64,000 nucleotides of DNA from contig CAWDMC010000027.1 in assembly GCA_963803295.1 (NCBI GenBank), positions 1 through 64,000 on the forward strand, read 5' to 3'. Shown piece after piece: positions 58,753 through 64,000 of the stretch. Numbering within the stretch: position 1 is the stretch's first letter; each line of letters begins with the position of its first letter. Source of the stretch: CAWDMC01 sp963803295. Lineage in GTDB: Bacteria > Acidobacteriota > Terriglobia > UBA7540. Both the position numbers and the translations under genes were made by a program. A model generated the notes under the pieces. That model did no database searches. It was not told where the DNA came from and worked only from the letters and a program-made list of their open reading frames with translations.

Positions 58753-61488
58753 TTATTCTACCGGCTCGATGCGATAGCCCTCACCTGGCTCAGTGTCAAA
58801 AGCCACAATCTGATCTTCAACTTTGACGGCGACGCCATGGCCATCGCGAACTCGCATAACTCGAACTTCCCTTCCCGACCACGGCTTTGCCAAGCGCATG
58901 GCGCTGCCCTTTTCACTGAGCACCGAGAGATGCGTGACCTTGTTTCCATCGTGGGCAGCACTTACCAGGAAGGCCCCGGCCGCACGGAGGCTTTCAAAGC
59001 GCGCCGGCCCCAGGTTTTGCGTGTTGGGGAAAAGGCGGAGAGTACCCGTGTAGCTCTGCATCATGCATTCATTAATCACAGCCGGCAGAGAAAGATTCTC
59101 TGTCCACACGCCCATGGGCATCATGAAATCAAAATCGGTTGAGTCATTGATAGCGCCCGCACCACCTGGCGGACCCGGTCGTTGGCGATGCCGTTCGGCA
59201 AGGCTGCAATATCGGACCTCCTGCTTGAACCAATCGAGGTCCAGCATGCCCAGCCGTGCGCGGATCAGCGGCTGGATAAACAAGGTCGTTGCCGCCTTCG
59301 AGCCGTACTACGCGTGCGGTTCGCCGCGCGATGTCCAGTTGTTCGTCGCCGCTTCCCAGGCCCACCTGCTCGCCCGGGAATACGGGAGCGAGGGTGATGG
59401 GCACGTTGTAGACGTACTCCACCGGCGCATCCACCACATCCAGCCAAACCTCGCCGTAGGGACCATTCGCCTTCGGGTAGGGTGCCAGGCCATCCCGGAT
59501 CTCCTTCCAACGCGCGCTCTCCTCCTGATCCCTGCCCAGAACCTATGAGGCTTCGATCATCGCATCCAGCAGGAACTGGGTCAGGGCGAGGTCCAGGATG
59601 CAGTCCTTATTCAGGCGGTAATCGACGGTGAAGCCCCAGTTTTCGGAAGAGACCGTGGGGATGACGTGATATTTCCCGTCGTCACCTTTCTTCACATAGG
59701 CGGCGATGAAGCGCGTCGCGGCGAGCAACAGGGGATAAACATGGCGCAGATAGTCCTGATCGCAGCGTGTAAAGGTACTGCCACCAGAGGCTCTGCACTG
59801 TCCACGGAGTCTCGCTGATCTCGTAGCCCCAAGGGGGGACAGGGTACGGGCACCACCTGGCTGGGCGCGGGATAAGCCGAATGCGGGAAGTAAGCTCCCG
59901 GCAGGTCGAATTTCTCCTTGGCGTACTTTTCCGACATGGCCATCAGGTTCTGGCACAGCTCGACGTAGGGCAGGTGTTGCTCCGCATGATTGCTCGAAAA
60001 CACTCCCCAGAACACCTGCTGCGTGTTGTAGTTCATGTGGTAATCGCTGTGCCAGGCCGTGCCGATGCGCCCGGTGGACCAGTTGCCGAAGAGACCCGGC
60101 GCCATCTTGCCCTCGCGCAGGCAGCAGGCCAGCAAGTACTGGTTGTGGTACCAGATCCGCTCCAATTCCTTGTCTTCAAGTTCGACGGCCGACCGCGACC
60201 AGAACTTCCGCCACTTGGCCTGGGAGTCCTCACGGATCTGCCCGACCGCAATCTCTGCCAGCCGCTCAACCTCGTTGCGCGTGTAGGAAGGCGTGTCCAG
60301 ATCTACCTCGCTGTAAGCATGATCCTGAGGGATGATGATCCAAGGATCGTGGTTGCCAGAGGCGGAGGCCTCGCGCTCCAGCCGTTCAAGGAGAATGTCG
60401 CGCGGCGTCGCCACCTTGATGTCCAGGCGCAGGGGCTGTTCGCTATGACTTTTGAGAGACACTCCGGGAGGTTGCCCGTATTCGGTGAAAGTGCCTCCCG
60501 ACTTCCCTGCCCCCTTCAAACGCTTCTGACTCTCCGCCAGTCCTTCGAGTGTCCAGGCGCCCGATATCCTTCCGTGCAAGGCAAAATTGCGGTCCTTGTC
60601 GGATCGGGACGGATTGGGCGTTTCCTCGGTGGGGCCGATGGCCGGGAAGTACTGGAAGCAGGAGAACTCTGAGAATGTATCGCTTATCCTGCCATCGATT
60701 TCGGGCCGCGGCAGCACGCCCCAGGTGGCCTGGGACGCTTCAAAGCCGATCGGCGAGGCATGGTAATCATCGAGGTCCGGATAGTAGTCCACCGAGAGGA
60801 ACGGCGCCGCCACCTCGGTGGAAACCGAAACCAAGCCCGTCATCCAATCGACGAAACACGAGAGTCTCACTGGGCGTGAACCGTCTGCAAATCCAGTGCA
60901 GTTAAGGTCGAGAGTGTAGAGGCCGGTGGCAGGATCGAGCATCTGCTTGCCCGCCTGCACCCAGCGGGGATCCCAGTGGATCCAGACCGTGCCGCACGGC
61001 CACGGACGTGGCCATGGACGTGAGTAGGAGGATGCAACCTTGTTCGTATATTCCCGGAAGAAATCGATGTTGTACTCGAGAGACAACATATCGGGTTTGC
61101 CCAGCCGCTTTGCCTCTTCGCTGGCTCGGCTCCAGAGCTTCAGGAGATCCTGGAAGGTGAGAACGTGTCTATCGATATCCTCGCTGACACGGATGTCCCA
61201 GGAGTCACTCTTCCCGATATGCAGGCCAAACGCGTCCGGTCGCACGACCGCGCAAACGCCAACGTCTCCGTTGCCAAGGAGCATGCCCTGGAAGAAGTCC
61301 GGCCCTGGAAGATCCCGAGTCATCGCGTGACGGCGCGCGATTTCGAAGCCATTGAGCGGCTCATGCTCGGGGGACGCGGCCAAGGCTCGATGGCCTGTGG
61401 GGCGCGCATGCCCCGGCAGCGCCTCCCCAACAGCGACTAAAGCTGACGTTTGCAGGAATTCTCTACGCGTTGATTTCATGGCCGACAC
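58753..61488 (-). pseudogene. GH95-like glycosidase, Tat signal, broken by several frameshifts and a TAG
   Basis: The first 598 codons (ATG 61488) are intact, with Tat-like signal TRREFLQTSALVAVG, GMLLGNGDVGVCAVV, and the catalytic-type region RIGTAWHSDYHMNYNTQQVFW. Then the homology changes frame near 59845 (PWGYEISETPWTVQSLWWQYLYT), again near 59760 (QDYLRHVYPLLLAATRFIAAY ... TVSSENWGF), meets TAG at about 59545 while the text goes on (GRDQEESARWKEIRDGLAPYPK, DAPVEYVYNVPITLAPVFPG), changes again near 59283 (FIQPLIRARLGMLDLDWFKQ) and reaches the C-terminal NDSTDFDFMMPMGVWTENL ... RIEPVE at 58753. About 910 codons in total. Intact relatives are exported glycan hydrolases. Assembly errors could mimic this. 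Confidence 0.75.
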
Positions 61489-61861
61489 CTCTCAACGAAA
61501 TGTCTAGAGTGAGCTTCGTGCGGTTCGGGTCGCGGATTGACGGACCAGCCTAACGCCTCTCGAAGTCCCAGTCAATGTCCGGCCATCTTCCACGTCTTCC
61601 AGGCTTACTGCAGGAATTGCTACTCGACCTAAATTCGTTGGGACCCGTAAGAACAAACGTGCGGAAGTAGTGCGGAAAAACAGCGGGATTTTAGCGGGAT
61701 TTGGCGGGAGTTAAGACCATCGAGTGACTTACGGGCCTGTGCCGCAAGCGCTTATTCTCAGCTCTCGGATGTCCTTGACAGTAACAAGGGGGCTTGATAC
61801 GGTCTGGCGAGCAAGGGCATGCCACTGCCTTTCGTGAAATGCCGCGCGCCCGGAGGAGTCT
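61489..61861 (+). promoter_or_regulatory. Intergenic region between GH95-like and GH38 genes
   Basis: Non-coding and divergent. TTGACA (61775-61780), 17 nt, TACGGT (61798-61803) may be a promoter for the GH38 gene. GGAGG stands before ATG 61862. Imperfect AGCGGGATTT repeats near 61682-61710. The GH95-like promoter is not evident. Confidence 0.4.
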
Positions 61862-64000
61862 ATGAGTAGGAAGCCAGTTCGAAGGTCAATAAACAGGCGT
61901 GATTTCCTGGGTGGGCTTGCAGTTACTGCAGCGGCCGGTCTGGCGAAAGGTGCTCGTGGAACACCCCTTCCCGAAGCGGCCGCTCAAGAGGCCTTCATCG
62001 TGCCCAACTTCCATCCCGCGAGTTGTGGATGGCTGACGAATTTCTCCAAGGAACGCGTTTATTGCGCCAACAGCTACCTCGATCATCTCGATCGCGTTCG
62101 TGACGATCCCAATTATAAATTTGTGCTCTCTGAAGTCGACAATTTGATCGCGATCATGAACTTCACGCCAGAGCGCATCGAAGAAATCAAGCGCCGCGCT
62201 AAGGAAGGCCGGGTGGAGCTGGTTAACGCCACTTTCCTCGAGATGACGGTCAATCTGGCCGGCGGCGAAGCCCTGATCAAAGAGGGCGTCGAAGGATTGC
62301 GCTGGCAGCAACAAGTGATGGGAATTCAACCGCGCCTCATGTGGGTTATCGACACCTGCGGGTTCCACGACCAAATGGCACAGATCTCTGCGGGCCTGGG
62401 TCTCGAAACCATGGTTTACGAGCGGATGAACAAGACCGGCAGCACCATCCATTGGGTAGAATCGCCAGACGGCTCGCGCATTCTGGCCTTGTGTCCGGAC
62501 GGCTATTCCTCGTTTAGCTCATTCTTTAGCACAAAGGATCGGCTCACAGCCGACGAATTGCAGAAGCTCCAGCAGGAGCTGTCAGAATGGGCGAAGACGA
62601 CGCCGGAGGGGGCTCCCGTACTGGTCCTGGGTGGCAGCGGAGACTACAACCTGGCACCGTTGAGGAAGGAGTACCCGAGAGAATTTCTGCAGCAATGGGA
62701 GAAGACCTACCCGAACACAAAACTCCACATCGCGACCGCGAGCGACTACGTGGATACGATTATGCCCGGAATCAAGTCGGGCAAAACCAGGATTCCCACC
62801 ATGAAGGGCGGAACGGGCTACACCTTCGACGCCTTCTGGATCGAGAATGCCAGGGTCAAAAGGTATTATCGGCAGAACGAGCACGGCTTGCAGGCTGCGG
62901 AGATCCTTTCGACTATTGCCAGTTTGAGTTCGTCTTTCAGCTATCCAACCCAGGACCTTTATGAGTCGTGGATCCTAATGCTGCTGAACATGGATCGCAA
63001 TACGCTCTGGGGTTCCGCCGGCGGTATGGTTTTCGAGAGCGAGAATTCGTGGGACGTCCGCGACCGCATGGAATACGTCGGAGCCAGCAATATTCGACTG
63101 CAGGCGGCGGCCCTCAATTCAATGGCACCGGAGGGAACCGCGGTGATCCTGTTTAATCCGCTCAACTGGGAGCGCCACGATCCCATCGTTGTGAACTTGC
63201 CGGAGAAAACCAAACTTGAGGGAGCCGCTTGCCAATTGACTCCCGACGGCCGGATGCTTTCCAGCCTCCGTCTGCCTTCAATTGGGTTAGCCGGAACATC
63301 GCTCGCTGCGGGGAGCCCGGCGGTTTCGGAGAAGATCGACATTCCGCAAAGCATCGACACCCGGCATTACACGGTCCGGATCGACTGGAACACCGGCGCG
63401 CTGGCGAGTTTGAAACTCAAACCTTCTGGTCGTGAGGTTCTCGGAGGTCCCGCCAACGTCATCGTGGCAGAGAAACCTAAGCCGCAAAAAGAAGACTACG
63501 GCGACTACATGAGCTGGAGGCCGGACCGCACCCGCCTGGCGTCCTCGAACGACTTCAAGCCCAAGGTGACGGTAACCAGCGGGCCGCTCGCGACTATCGT
63601 CGAGATGACAAGTGAATTCTACGGCGGCGGCCAGAGCCGGCGGACAATGCGATTCTACCAGGACTTTCCTCGAATTGATTTCGAGACCGATGTCCAGGAT
63701 ATTCCCGATATCACGGTGGTTGTCTCGGAGTTCCCTTTGGCTGAAGACGTTGTGGAGGTCCGGAGAGGCATTCCCGGAGGCTTCTCGCACGGGGCATGGT
63801 CTACGCCGAACCCGAATCTGCAGGGCTGGACGAAGGGAATTGTCCCGGCGGTGCGCTGGATCGACTACAGCCTGGCTGGCGGTGCGGGGGTTGCACTCCT
63901 CGACCGGGGACTCTCTGGCCGGGAGCTTAACGGAAGGACACCTATTATTTACCTTCTCAATGCTACGGATAAGTATTATGGATATCCCAATGCTTGGTTG
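61862..64000 (+). CDS. GH38-like alpha-mannosidase, Tat-exported, 3' end beyond window
   Basis: An open frame of 713 codons without stop to the window edge. ATG 61862 has GGAGGAG just upstream. Residues 11-25 are a Tat signal (NRRDFLGGLAVTAAAGL). Then FIVPNFHPASCGWLTNFSKERV, FVLSEVDNLIAIMNFTPER, VELVNATFLEMTVNLAGGE and MWVIDTCGFHDQMAQI fit the catalytic domain of family 38 (retaining, zinc-dependent), with the nucleophile Asp expected in the IDTCGFHDQM area. The second part (VTSGPLATIVEMTSEF, MRFYQDFPRIDFETDV, GGAGVALLDRGLSG) is the family's beta-sandwich region. Its substrate is probably a mannose-containing glycan. It completes a group of four Tat-signal hydrolase genes. The C-terminus is missing only because the window ends. 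Confidence 0.85.
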   Translation, partial: MSRKPVRRSINRRDFLGGLAVTAAAGLAKGARGTPLPEAAAQEAFIVPNFHPASCGWLTNFSKERVYCANSYLDHLDRVRDDPNYKFVLSEVDNLIAIMNFTPERIEEIKRRAKEGRVELVNATFLEMTVNLAGGEALIKEGVEGLRWQQQVMGIQPRLMWVIDTCGFHDQMAQISAGLGLETMVYERMNKTGSTIHWVESPDGSRILALCPDGYSSFSSFFSTKDRLTADELQKLQQELSEWAKTTPEGAPVLVLGGSGDYNLAPLRKEYPREFLQQWEKTYPNTKLHIATASDYVDTIMPGIKSGKTRIPTMKGGTGYTFDAFWIENARVKRYYRQNEHGLQAAEILSTIASLSSSFSYPTQDLYESWILMLLNMDRNTLWGSAGGMVFESENSWDVRDRMEYVGASNIRLQAAALNSMAPEGTAVILFNPLNWERHDPIVVNLPEKTKLEGAACQLTPDGRMLSSLRLPSIGLAGTSLAAGSPAVSEKIDIPQSIDTRHYTVRIDWNTGALASLKLKPSGREVLGGPANVIVAEKPKPQKEDYGDYMSWRPDRTRLASSNDFKPKVTVTSGPLATIVEMTSEFYGGGQSRRTMRFYQDFPRIDFETDVQDIPDITVVVSEFPLAEDVVEVRRGIPGGFSHGAWSTPNPNLQGWTKGIVPAVRWIDYSLAGGAGVALLDRGLSGRELNGRTPIIYLLNATDKYYGYPNAWL

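Noticed and set aside
11783..59547. Three in-frame TAG codons (RHH antitoxin, ISL3 transposase, GH95-like gene) as a sign of amber recoding or pyrrolysine
   Set aside because: alaS, rpsO and pnp all end with TAG, so TAG is a normal stop here; the three cases are in otherwise decaying or mobile genes.
1..64000. tRNA, rRNA, CRISPR arrays, prophage
   Set aside because: Read for T-loop motifs, regularly spaced repeats and phage structural genes; none seen.

Overview
The window is high-GC bacterial chromosome with a complete housekeeping backbone and accessory stretches full of insertion sequences and decayed genes. The gene set (alaS, recX, a PilT-type ATPase, ilvE, mutY, rpsO-pnp, folE, a Sec-type selD, many Tat-exported glycosidases, multihaem cytochrome plus TPR, PilZ proteins, several toxin-antitoxin modules) and the style of the proteins suggest an Acidobacteriota soil bacterium, possibly of the Bryobacterales/Solibacter kind. 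That placement is inference from gene content only; no rRNA gene is present.

Layout: 66-7630 is a minus-strand housekeeping block (alaS, a four-helix-bundle gene flanked by low-complexity repeats, recX, pilT-like, ilvE, mutY). 7692-12377 holds an HTH protein, a MATE exporter and a toxin-antitoxin patch: an inactivated PIN toxin, an intact vapBC pair, and an RHH/ParE pair in which the antitoxin carries an in-frame TAG and the toxin an exact 10-bp tandem duplication. 12378-19540 encodes a DMT transporter, a secreted malectin-type glycan protein, a ceramidase-like protein and a LarA-like protein. 20116-21364 is an IS110/IS1111-type element. 21616-28220 holds two convergent PilZ genes, a copper P-type ATPase, a TlpA thioredoxin and a family 2 glycosyltransferase. 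28239-29804 is a pterin module (two PTPS paralogues and GTP cyclohydrolase I), followed by rpsO-pnp, a STAS protein and a TPR-thioredoxin fusion.

36832-43870 holds aldehyde dehydrogenase, HigBA, a remnant glutamine-synthetase paralogue, a GS-family ligase, iron alcohol dehydrogenase and an APC permease. Together these look like a gamma-glutamylated amine (for example ethanolamine) degradation cluster. On the opposite strand, 43867-48059 is a selD-menC-like-DMT-isopropylmalate-dehydrogenase-like operon. The selD reading frame extends upstream through an in-frame TGA (48012-48014) in the motif VKAAG-U-AAKLSP, followed by a perfect 8-bp hairpin at SECIS distance, so SelD is very probably a selenoprotein and conventional ORF calling truncates it.

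48498-53882 carries a B12-binding radical SAM gene with a structured upstream region, an IS630 element inserted in a MarC remnant, DUF6788- and DUF6338-like pseudogenes, and an ISL3 element with an amber codon. 54035-64000 is a glycan-degradation region with four Tat-signal hydrolases: a TIM-barrel-like protein, GH29 fucosidase, a broken GH95-like gene and a GH38-like alpha-mannosidase that runs off the right edge. A multihaem cytochrome and a TPR protein lie between them. Two families of dispersed palindromic (REP-like) repeats lie between genes.
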